Source: Trypanosoma brucei gambiense DAL972 (lineage: Eukaryota > Euglenozoa > Kinetoplastea > Trypanosomatida > Trypanosomatidae). Taken from it: a stretch of 64,000 nt of DNA. Position numbers and translations under genes: made by a program. Shown here piece by piece: positions 20,101-30,700 of the stretch (its first letter is position 1; the number at the start of each line of letters is the position of its first letter). The notes beneath the pieces were generated by a model. That model had not been told where the DNA came from and did no database searches. It saw nothing but the letters and a program-made list of their open reading frames with translations. The stretch is taken from NCBI RefSeq assembly GCF_000210295.1, contig NC_026737.1:434001-498000 (forward strand), read 5' to 3'.

Positions 20101-21364
20101 CAGCATTAGTACGTTGCAGAGCTTCATACTGTTTATTCACAGCTCGCAATGAATCAAGTTCAACTTCCATGGCAGCATTAGTACGTTGCAGAGTTTCATA
20201 CTGTTCATTCAAAGCTCTCAATGAATCAAGTTCATCCTCCATGGCAGCATTGGTACGTTGCAGAGTTTCATACTGTTCGTTCAAAGCTCGCAATGAATCA
20301 AGTTCATCTTCCATGGCAGCATTAGTACGTTGCAGAGTTTCATACTGTTCATTCACAGCTCGCAATGAATCAAGTTCATCCTCCATGGCAGCATTAGTAC
20401 GTTGCAGAGTTTCATACTGTTCGTTCAAAGCTCGCAATGAATCAAGTTCATCTTCCATGGCAGCATTGGTACGTTGCAGAGTTTCATACTGTTCGTTCAA
20501 AGCTCGCAATGAATCAAGTTCATCTTCCATGGCAGCATTAGTACGTTGCAGAGATTCATACTGTTCATTCACAGCTCGCAATGAATCAAGTTCATCTTCC
20601 ATGGCAGCATTAGTACGTTGCAGAGTTTCATACTGTTCATTCACAGCTCGCAATGAATCAAGTTCATCTTCCATGGCAGCATTAGTACGTTGCAGAGTTT
20701 CATACTGTTCATTCACAGCTCGCAATGAATCAAGTTCATCTTCCATGGCAGCATTAGTACGTTGCAGAGTTTCATACTGTTCATTCACAGCTCGCAATGA
20801 ATCAAGTTCATCTTCCATGGCAGCATTAGTACGTTGCAGAGTTTCATACTGTTCATTCACAGCTCGCAATGAATCAAGTTCATCTTCCATGGCAGCATTA
20901 GTACGTTGCAGAGTTTCATACTGTTCGTTCAAAGCTCGCAATGAATCAAGTTCATCTTCCATGGCAGCATTAGTACGTTGCAGAGTTTCATACTGTTCAT
21001 TCAAAGCTCGCAATGAATCAAGTTCATCCTCCATGGCAGCATTGGTACGTTGCAGAGTTTCATACTGTTCATTCAAAGCTCTCAATGAATCAAGTTCATC
21101 CTCCATGGCAGCATTGGTACGTTGCAGAGCTTCATACTGTTTATTCACAGCTCGCAATGAATCAAGTTCATCTTCCATGGCAGCATTAGTACGTTGCAGA
21201 GCTTCATACTGTTCATTCACAGCTCGCAATGAATCAAGTTCTTCCTCCATGGCAGCATTGGTACGTTGCAGAGTTTCATACTGTTCATTCAAAGCTCTCA
21301 ATGAATCAAGTTCATCTTCCATGGCAGCATTTAAATGCCGAAGTTCCTCAAGCTCCTCATTCAC
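16889..21364 (-). CDS. Giant repeat protein, internal piece between module A and module B
   Basis: Minus-strand frame starting inside module A (NEELEELRHLN) just after a missing T at about 21376, then about 58 units of the repeat, then module B up to the frame break at about 17030. The last 40 or so codons (to 16889) are out-of-frame reading of module B. Units from 21300 to 19700 are mainly NEQYETLQ with silent catctt/catcct variation. One unit reads NEQYESLQ (about 20550) and one reads RAENEQYE (about 18120). It is a fragment of the giant gene. Confidence 0.8.
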   Translation of the reverse strand: MNEELEELRHLNAAMEDELDSLRALNEQYETLQRTNAAMEEELDSLRAVNEQYEALQRTNAAMEDELDSLRAVNKQYEALQRTNAAMEDELDSLRALNEQYETLQRTNAAMEDELDSLRALNEQYETLQRTNAAMEDELDSLRALNEQYETLQRTNAAMEDELDSLRAVNEQYETLQRTNAAMEDELDSLRAVNEQYETLQRTNAAMEDELDSLRAVNEQYETLQRTNAAMEDELDSLRAVNEQYETLQRTNAAMEDELDSLRAVNEQYESLQRTNAAMEDELDSLRALNEQYETLQRTNAAMEDELDSLRALNEQYETLQRTNAAMEDELDSLRAVNEQYETLQRTNAAMEDELDSLRALNEQYETLQRTNAAMEDELDSLRALNEQYETLQRTNAAMEVELDSLRAVNKQYEALQRTNAAMEDELDSLRALNEQYETLQRTNAAMEEELDSLRALNEQYEALQRTNAAMEDELDSLRALNEQYETLQRTNAAMEEELDSLRALNEQYEALQRTNAAMEDELDSLRAVNKQYEALQRTNAAMEDELDSLRALNEQYETLQRTNAAMEDELDSLRAVNEQYETLQRTNAAMEDELDSLRAVNEQYETLQRTNAAMEDELDSLRALNEQYETLQRTNAAMEDELDSLRAVNEQYEALQRTNAAMEDELDSLRAVNEQYEALQRTNAAMEDELDSLRAVNEQYETLQRTNAAMEEELDSLRALNEQYETLQRTNAAMEDELDSLRALNEQYETLQRTNAAMEDELDSLRALNEQYETLQRTNAAMEDELDSLRAVNEQYEALQRTNAAMEDELDSLRAANEQYEALQRTNAAMEDELDSLRALNEQYETLQRTNAAMEDELDSLRAVNEQYEALQRTNAAMEDELDSLRAVNEQYEALQRTNAAMEEELDSLRAVNEQYETLQRTNAAMEEELDSLRAVNEQYETLQRTNAAMEDELDSLRAVNEQYETLQRTNAAMEDELDSLRAVNEQYEALQRTNAAMEDELDSLRAVNEQYETLQRTNAAMEDELDSLRAVNEQYEALQRTNAAMEDELDSLRAVNEQYEALQRTNAAMEDELDSLRAENEQYEALQRTNAAMEDELDSLRALNEQYETLQRTNAAMEEELDSLRAVNEQYEALQRTNAAMEDELDSLRALNEQYETLQRTNAAMEDELDSLRAVNEQYEALQRTNAAMEDELDSLRALNEQYEALQRTNAAMEDELDSLRAVNEQYEALQRTNAAMEEELDSLRAVNEQYEALQRTNAAMEEELDSLRAANEQYEALQRTNAAMEEELDSLRAANEQYEALQRTNAAMEDELDSLRAANEQYETLQRTNAAMEEELDSLRALNEQYETLQRTNAAMEDELDSLRAVNEQYEALQRTNAAMEEELDSLRALNEQYETLQRTNAAIEEELDSLRGCTRFRGTFCVNCQDRFGGSKELEALRFVVVNLRKLASCQYNRGWRSVMNILPLLVKMTFYNRPILTKWAIELGLM

Positions 21365-21717
21365 GGCCTTCTCTTCTTAGATTGCTCTCTTATACCCTCA
21401 TCAAGTTTCTCAAGTCGGCTGAGATGGCGTTGAAGTGTTGATTCTTCTGTGGTTTCATGAGCTCCGCCAGCGGTGCCGCTATTGTTAGCAGGCTTTTTAT
21501 ACTCCTCCATGACGCAATTGATTATTTCCCTTGATTTCTCCTTGATAAATTCGCAACGATATTCTGCCACTTCCTTGAGTCGTTCAATCTCCTTTAACTT
21601 CCTCTCTAGGTTGAGAATCTGCACGGTCATTGTACCTATAACGTTCCCACTTTCATTGCATTCCCTCTTAAATTCCCTATAGACGTTCAAGATATCTGGA
21701 TCCTCAGCAACAACATC
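21331..21717 (-). other. Interspersed module A, copy 2 (class 2, frameshifted)
   Basis: Class-2 markers are RECNESGNVIGTMTVQ and RLEKLDEG. One T is missing at about 21376 (ctcttcttag against ctcttcttta), so the frame ends in SKKRRP instead of SKEEKAVNEE. The rest matches the intact copies. Confidence 0.9.
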
Positions 21718-24700
21718 TCGCAATGAATCAAGTTCTTCCTCCATGGCAGCATTAGTACGTTGCAGAGTTTCATACTGTTCGTTCAAAGCTCGCAGTGAAT
21801 CAAGTTCTTCCTCCATGGCAGCATTAGTACGTTGCAGAGTTTCATACTGTTCATTCACAGCTCGCAATGAATCAAGTTCATCTTCCATGGCAGCATTAGT
21901 ACGTTGCAGAGTTTCATACTGTTCGTTCAAAGCTCGCAATGAATCAAGTTCATCCTCCATGGCAGCATTGGTACGTTGCAGAGTTTCATACTGTTCGTTC
22001 AAAGCTCGCAATGAATCAAGTTCATCCTCCATGGCAGCATTGGTACGTTGCAGAGTTTCATACTGTTCATTCAAAGCTCGCAATGAATCAAGTTCATCTT
22101 CCATGGCAGCATTAGTACGTTGCAGAGTTTCATACTGTTCATTCAAAGCTCGCAATGAATCAAGTTCATCTTCCATGGCAGCATTGGTACGTTGCAGAGT
22201 TTCATACTGTTCATTCACAGCTCGCAATGAATCAAGTTCATCTTCCATGGCAGCATTAGTACGTTGCAGAGTTTCATACTGTTCATTCAAAGCTCGCAAT
22301 GAATCAAGTTCTTCCTCCATGGCAGCATTAGTACGTTGCAGAGTTTCATACTGTTCATTCAAAGCTCGCAATGAATCAAGTTCATCCTCCATGGCAGCAT
22401 TAGTACGTTGCAGAGTTTCATACTGTTCATTCACAGCTCGCAATGAATCAAGTTCATCTTCCATGGCAGCATTAGTACGTTGCAGAGTTTCATACTGTTC
22501 ATTCAAAGCTCGCAATGAATCAAGTTCATCTTCCATGGCAGCATTAGTACGTTGCAGAGTTTCATACTGTTCATTCACAGCTCGCAATGAATCAAGTTCA
22601 TCCTCCATGGCAGCATTAGTACGTTGCAGAGTTTCATACTGTTCATTCAAAGCTCGCAATGAATCAAGTTCATCTTCCATGGCAGCATTAGTACGTTGCA
22701 GAGTTTCATACTGTTCATTCAAAGCTCGCAATGAATCAAGTTCATCCTCCATGGCAGCATTAGTACGTTGCAGAGTTTCATACTGTTCGTTCAAAGCTCG
22801 CAATGAATCAAGTTCATCTTCCATGGCAGCATTAGTACGTTGCAGAGTTTCATACTGTTCATTCACAGCTCGCAATGAATCAAGTTCATCTTCCATGGCA
22901 GCATTAGTACGTTGCAGAGTTTCATACTGTTCGTTCAAAGCTCGCAATGAATCAAGTTCATCCTCCATGGCAGCATTGGTACGTTGCAGAGCTTCATACT
23001 GTTTATTCACAGCTCGCAATGAATCAAGTTCATCTTCCATGGCAGCATTAGTACGTTGCAGAGTTTCATACTGTTCGTTCAAAGCTCGCAATGAATCGAG
23101 TTCATCCTCCATGGCAGCATTGGTACGTTGCAGAGCTTCATACTGTTCATTCACAGCTCGCAATGAATCAAGTTCTTCCTCCATGGCAGCATTGGTACGT
23201 TGCAGAGTTTCATACTGTTCATTCAAAGCTCTCAATGAATCAAGTTCATCCTCCATGGCAGCATTGGTACGTTGCAGAGCTTCATACTGTTCATTCACAG
23301 CTCGCAATGAATCAAGTTCATCTTCCATGGCAGCATTAGTACGTTGCAGAGCTTCATACTGTTCATTCAAAGCTCGCAATGAATCGAGTTCATCTTCCAT
23401 GGCAGCATTGGTACGTTGCAGAGTTTCATACTGTTCGTTCAAAGCTCGCAATGAATCAAGTTCATCTTCCATGGCAGCATTAGTACGTTGCAGAGTTTCA
23501 TACTGTTCGTTCAAAGCTCGCAATGAATCAAGTTCATCTTCCATGGCAGCATTAGTACGTTGCAGAGTTTCATACTGTTCGTTCAAAGCTCGCAATGAAT
23601 CAAGTTCATCTTCCATGGCAGCATTAGTACGTTGCAGAGCTTCATACTGTTCATTCAAAGCTCGCAATGAATCGAGTTCTTCCTCCATGGCAGCATTAGT
23701 ACGTTGCAGAGCTTCATACTGTTCATTCAAAGCTCGCAATGAATCGAGTTCTTCCTCCATGGCAGCATTGGTACGTTGCAGAGCTTCATACTGTTCATTC
23801 AAAGCTCGCAATGAATCAAGTTCATCCTCCATGGCAGCATTAGTACGTTGCAGAGCTTCATACTGTTCATTCAAAGCTCGCAATGAATCAAGTTCATCTT
23901 CCATGGCAGCATTGGTACGTTGCAGAGCTTCATACTGTTCATTCACAGCTCGCAATGAATCAAGTTCATCCTCCATGGCAGCATTGGTACGTTGCAGAGC
24001 TTCATACTGTTCATTCACAGCTCGCAATGAATCAAGTTCATCCTCCATGGCAGCATTGGTACGTTGCAGAGCTTCATACTGTTCATTCAAAGCTCGTAAT
24101 GAATCAAGTTCTTCCTCCATGGCAGCATTAGTACGTTGCAGAGCTTCATACTGTTCATTCACAGCTCGCAATGAATCAAGTTCTTCCTCCATGGCAGCAT
24201 TGGTACGTTGCAGAGTTTCATACTGTTCATTCAAAGCTCTCAATGAATCAAGTTCATCCTCCATGGCAGCATTAGTACGTTGCATAGCTTCATACTGTTC
24301 ATTCAAAGCTCGTAATGAATCGAGTTCTTCCTCCATGGCAGCATTGGTACGTTGCAGAGTTTCATACTGTTCGTTCAAAGCTCGTAATGAATCAAGTTCA
24401 TCCTCCATGGCAGCATTGGTACGTTGCAGAGCCTCATACTGTTCATTCACAGCTCGTAATGAATCAAGTTCTTCCTCCATGGCAGCATTGGTACGTTGCA
24501 GAGTTTCATACTGTTCATTCAAAGCTCGCGATGAATCAAGTTCATCCTCCATGGCAGCATTAGTACGTTGCAGAGCTTCATACTGTTTATTCACAGCTCG
24601 CAATGAATCAAGTTCATCCTCCATGGCAGCATTAGTACGTTGCATAGCTTCATACTGTTCATTCAAAGCTCGTAATGAATCGAGTTCTTCCTCCATGGCA

Positions 24701-27700
24701 GCATTGGTACGTTGCAGAGTTTCATACTGTTCGTTCAAAGCTCGTAATGAATCAAGTTCATCCTCCATGGCAGCATTAGTACGTTGCAGAGCTTCATACT
24801 GTTTATTCACAGCTCGCAATGAATCAAGTTCATCCTCCATGGCAGCATTAGTACGTTGCATAGCTTCATACTGTTCATTCAAAGCTCGTAATGAATCGAG
24901 TTCTTCCTCCATGGCAGCATTGGTACGTTGCAGAGTTTCATACTGTTCATTCAAAGCTCGTAATGAATCAAGTTCATCTTCCATGGCAGCATTAGTACGT
25001 TGCAGAGCTTCATACTGTTTATTCACAGCTCGCAATGAATCAAGTTCATCCTCCATGGCAGCATTAGTACGTTGCATAGCTTCATACTGTTCATTCAAAG
25101 CTCGTAATGAATCGAGTTCTTCCTCCATGGCAGCATTGGTACGTTGCAGAGTTTCATACTGTTCATTCAAAGCTCGTAATGAATCAAGTTCATCCTCCAT
25201 GGCAGCATTGGTACGTTGCAGAGCTTCATACTGTTCATTCACAGCTCGTAATGAATCAAGTTCTTCCTCCATGGCAGCATTGGTACGTTGCAGAGTTTCA
25301 TACTGTTCATTCAAAGCTCGCAATGAATCAAGTTCATCCTCCATGGCAGCATTAGTACGTTGCAGAGTTTCATACTGTTCATTCACAGCTCGCAATGAAT
25401 CAAGTTCATCCTCCATGGCAGCATTAGTACGTTGCAGAGCTTCATACTGTTCATTCACAGCTCGTAATGAATCAAGTTCTTCCTCCATGGCAGCATTGGT
25501 ACGTTGCAGAGTTTCATACTGTTCATTCAAAGCTCGTAATGAATCAAGTTCTTCCTCCATGGCAGCATTGGTACGTTGCAGAGTTTCATACTGTTCATTC
25601 GCAGCTCGCAATGAATCGAGTTCATCCTCCATGGCAGCATTGGTACGTTGCAGAGCTTCATACTGTTCATTCACAGCTCGCAATGAATCAAGTTCATCCT
25701 CCATGGCAGCATTAGTACGTTGCAGAGCTTCATACTGTTCATTCACAGCTCGCAATGAATCAAGTTCATCCTCCATGGCAGCATTAGTACGTTGCAGAGT
25801 TTCATACTGTTCATTCAAAGCTCGCAATGAATCAAGTTCTTCCTCCATGGCAGCATTAGTACGTTGCAGAGCTTCATACTGTTCATTCACAGCTCGCAAT
25901 GAATCGAGTTCATCCTCCATGGCAGCATTGGTACGTTGCAGAGTTTCATACTGTTCATTCACAGCTCGCAATGAATCAAGTTCATCCTCCATGGCAGCAT
26001 TGGTACGTTGCAGAGCTTCATACTGTTCATTCAAAGCTCGCAATGAATCAAGTTCATCCTCCATGGCAGCATTGGTACGTTGCAGAGCTTCATACTGTTC
26101 ATTCAAAGCTCTCAGTGAATCGAGTTCTTCCTCCATGGCAGCATTAGTACGTTGCAGAGCTTCATACTGTTCATTCAAAGCTCGCAATGAATCAAGTTCA
26201 TCGTCCATGGCAGCATTGGTACGTTGCAGAGCTTCATACTGTTCATTCAAAGCTCGCAATGAATCAAGTTCATCCTCCATGGCAGCATTGGTACGTTGCA
26301 GAGTTTCATACTGTTCATTCAAAGCTCGCAATGAATCGAGTTCATCCTCCATGGCAGCATTGGTACGTTGCAGAGTTTCATACTGTTTATTCACAGCTCG
26401 CAATGAATCAAGTTCATCTTCCATGGCAGCATTAGTACGTTGCAGAGTTTCATACTGTTCATTCAAAGCTCGTAATGAATCAAGTTCATCTTCCATGGCA
26501 GCATTGGTACGTTGCAGAGTTTCATACTGTTTATTCACAGCTCGCAATGAATCAAGTTCATCCTCCATGGCAGCATTGGTACGTTGCAGAGTTTCATACT
26601 GTTCGTTCAAAGCTCGCAATGAATCAAGTTCATCTTCCATGGCAGCATTGGTACGTTGCAGAGTTTCATACTGTTCATTCAAAGCTCGTAATGAATCAAG
26701 TTCATCTTCCATGGCAGCATTAGTACGTTGCAGAGTTTCATACTGTTCATTCAAAGCTCGTAATGAATCAAGTTCATCTTCCATGGCAGCATTGGTACGT
26801 TGCAGAGTTTCATACTGTTCGTTCAAAGCTCGTAATGAATCAAGTTCATCTTCCATGGCAGCATTGGTACGTTGCAGAGCTTCATACTGTTCATTCAAAG
26901 CTCGCAATGAATCAAGTTCATCTTTTATAGCAACATTGGTACGTTGCAGAGCTTCATACTGTTCGTTCAAATCTCGCAATGAATCAAGTTCATCTTCCAT
27001 GGCAGCATTAGTACGTTGCAGAGCTTCATACTGTTCATTCACAGCTCTCAATGAATCAAGTTCATCCTCCATGGCAGCATTTAAATGCCGAAGTTCCTCA
27101 AGCTCCTCATTCACGGCCTTCTCTTCTTTAGATTGCTCTCTTATACCCTCATCAAGTTCCTCAAGTCGGCTGAGATGTCGTTGAAGTGTTGATTCTTCTG
27201 TGGTTTCATGAGCTCCGCCAGCGGTGCCGCTATTGTTAGCAGGCTTTTTATACTCCTCCATGACGCAATTGATTATTTCCCTTGATTTCTCCTTGATAAA
27301 TTCGCAACGATATTCTGCCACTTCCTTGAGTCGTTCAATCTCCTTTAACTTCCTCTCTAGGTTGAGAATCTGCCCGGTCATTGTACCTACAACGTTCCCA
27401 CTTTCATTGCATTCCATCTTAAATTCCCTATAGACGTTCAAGATATCTGGATCCTCAGCAACAACATCTCGCAATGAATCGAGTTCATCCTCCATGGCAG
27501 CATTGGTACGTTGCAGAGTTTCATACTGTTCGTTCAAAGCTCGTAATGAATCAAGTTCATCTTCCATGGCAGCATTAGTACGTTGCAGAGCTTCATACTG
27601 TTTATTCACAGCTCGCAATGAATCAAGTTCATCCTCCATGGCAGCATTAGTACGTTGCATAGCTTCATACTGTTCATTCAAAGCTCGTAATGAATCAAGT

Positions 27701-30700
27701 TCTTCCTCCATGGCAGCATTAGTACGTTGCAGAGTTTCATACTGTTCATTCAAAGCTCGCAATGAATCAAGTTCATCCTCCATGGCAGCATTGGTACGTT
27801 GCAGAGCTTCATACTGTTCATTCACAGCTCGCAATGAATCAAGTTCATCCTCCATGGCAGCATTAGTACGTTGCAGAGTTTCATACTGTTCATTCAAAGC
27901 TCGCAATGAATCGAGTTCTTCCTCCATGGCAGCATTAGTACGTTGCAGAGCTTCATACTGTTCATTCACAGCTCGCAATGAATCAAGTTCATCCTCCATG
28001 GCAGCATTAGTACGTTGCAGAGCTTCATACTGTTCATTCAAAGCTCGCAATGAATCAAGTTCATCCTCCATGGCAGCATTGGTACGTTGCAGAGCTTCAT
28101 ACTGTTCATTCACAGCTCGCAATGAATCAAGTTCATCCTCCATGGCAGCATTAGTACGTTGCAGAGTTTCATACTGTTCATTCAAAGCTCGCAATGAATC
28201 AAGTTCATCCTCCATGGCAGCATTGGTACGTTGCAGAGTTTCATACTGTTCATTCAAAGCTCTCAATGAATCAAGTTCATCCTCCATGGCAGCATTAGTA
28301 CGTTGCAGAGCTTCATACTGTTCATTCACAGCTCGTAATGCATCGAGTTCTTCCTCCATGGCAGCATTGGTACGTTGCAGAGTTTCATACTGTTTATTCA
28401 CAGCTCGCAATGAATCAAGTTCTTCCTCAATGGCAGCATTGGTACGTTGCAGAGTTTCATACTGTTCATTCAAAGCTCGTAACGAATCAAGTTCTTCCTC
28501 CATGGCAGCATTAGTACGTTGTAGAGCTTCATACTGTTCATTCACAGCTCTCAGTGAATCAAGTTCATCCTCCATGGCAGCATTGGTACGTTGCAGAGTT
28601 TCATACTGTTCATTCAAAGCCCGTAACGAATCAAGTTCTTCCTCCATGGCAGCATTGGTACGTTGCAGAGTTTCATACTGTTCATTCGCAGCTCTCAGTG
28701 AATCAAGTTCATCCTCCATGGCAGCATTGGTACGTTGCAGAGCTTCATACTGTTCATTCAAAGCTCGCAATGAATCAAGTTCTTCCTCCATGGCAGCATT
28801 AGTACGTTGCAGAGCTTCATACTGTTCATTCGCAGCTTTCAGTGAATCAAGTTCTTCCTCCATGGCAGCATTAGTACGTTGCAGAGCTTCATACTGTTCA
28901 TTCGCAGCTTTCAGTGAATCAAGTTCTTCCTCCATGGCAGCATTAGTACGTTGTAGAGCTTCATACTGTTCATTCACAGCTCTCAGTGAATCAAGTTCAT
29001 CCTCCATGGCAGCATTGGTACGTTGCAGAGTTTCATACTGTTCATTCAAAGCCCGTAACGAATCAAGTTCATCCTCCATGGCAGCATTAGTACGTTGCAG
29101 AGTTTCATACTGTTCATTCAAAGCCCGTAACGAATCAAGTTCATCCTCCATGGCAGCATTAGTACGTTGCAGAGCTTCATACTGTTCATTCGCAGCTTTC
29201 AGTGAATCAAGTTCTTCCTCCATGGCAGCATTAGTACGTTGCAGAGCTTCATACTGTTCATTCACAGCTCGCAATGAATCAAGTTCATCCTCCATGGCAG
29301 CATTAGTACGTTGCAGAGCTTCATACTGTTCATTCGCAGCTCTCAGTGAATCAAGTTCATCCTCCATGGCAGCATTAGTACGTTGCAGAGCTTCATACTG
29401 TTCATTCGCAGCTCTCAGTGAATCAAGTTCATCCTCCATGGCAGCATTGGTACGTTGCAGAGCTTCATACTGTTCATTCACAGCTCGCAATGAATCAAGT
29501 TCTTCCTCCATGGCAGCATTAGTACGTTGCAGAGCTTCATACTGTTCATTCACAGCTCGTAATGCATCGAGTTCTTCCTCCATGGCAGCATTAATACGTT
29601 GCAGAGCTTCATACTGTTCATTCAAAGCTCTCAATGAATAAAGTTCCCTCTTTTCCTCCACATTCTGCTGCGTATTTTCACGACTTTCTTTTAGATTGCT
29701 CATTTCATAAGGTAGGGTATTTTTCAGCCCTTCACTTTCCGCTTTGGACACTAGTAGTAAATTTTCCGAAAAATTATTTGTCTTATCTTTTACATCAATC
29801 CTAATTCGATGGCCCATTTCGTCAGAATTGGCCGATTGTAAAAAGTCATCTTCACCAAAAGGGGAAGTATATTCATCACTGATCTCCATCCTCTGTTGTA
29901 CTGACAACTTGCAAGCTTTCTCAAGTTCACTACTAACAAACCTTAAAGCCTCTAACTCTTTTGAACCACCAAAGCGATCCTGGCAATTTACACAAAATGT
30001 TCCTCTAAACCTAGTACAACCCCGTAATGAATCAAGTTCATCCTCCATGGCAGCATTGGTACGTTGCAGAGCTTCATACTGTTCATTCGCAGCTCTCAGT
30101 GAATCAACTTCATCCTCCATGGCAGCATTGGTACGTTGCAGAGCTTCATACTGTTCATTCACAGCTCGCAATGAATCAAGTTCATCCTCCATGGCAGCAT
30201 TAGTACGTTGCAGAGTTTCATACTGTTCATTCAAAGCTCTCAATGAATCAAGTTCATCCTCCATGGCAGCATTAGTACGTTGCAGAGCTTCATACTGTTC
30301 ATTCACAGCTCGCAATGAATCAAGTTCTTCCTCCATGGCAGCATTAGTACGTTGCAGAGCTTCATACTGTTCATTCAAAGCTCGCAATGAATCAAGTTCT
30401 TCCTCCATGGCAGCATTGGTACGTTGCAGAGTTTCATACTGTTCATTCAAAGCTCGCAATGAATCAAGTTCTTCCTCCATGGCAGCATTGGTACGTTGCA
30501 GAGTTTCATACTGTTCGTTCAAAGCTCGCAATGAATCAAGTTCATCCTCCATGGCAGCATTAGTACGTTGCAGAGTTTCATACTGTTCATTCAAAGCTCG
30601 CAATGAATCAAGTTCATCCTCCATGGCAGCATTAGTACGTTGCAGAGTTTCATACTGTTCATTCACAGCTCGCAATGAATCAAGTTCATCTTCCATGGCA

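Noticed and set aside
21743..27184. Plus-strand Ser/Arg-rich open frame of about 1,800 codons
   Set aside because: Exact antisense of the 72-bp repeat. It has no splice signal of its own and runs against the transcription direction set by the N-terminal gene and the C2-domain gene.
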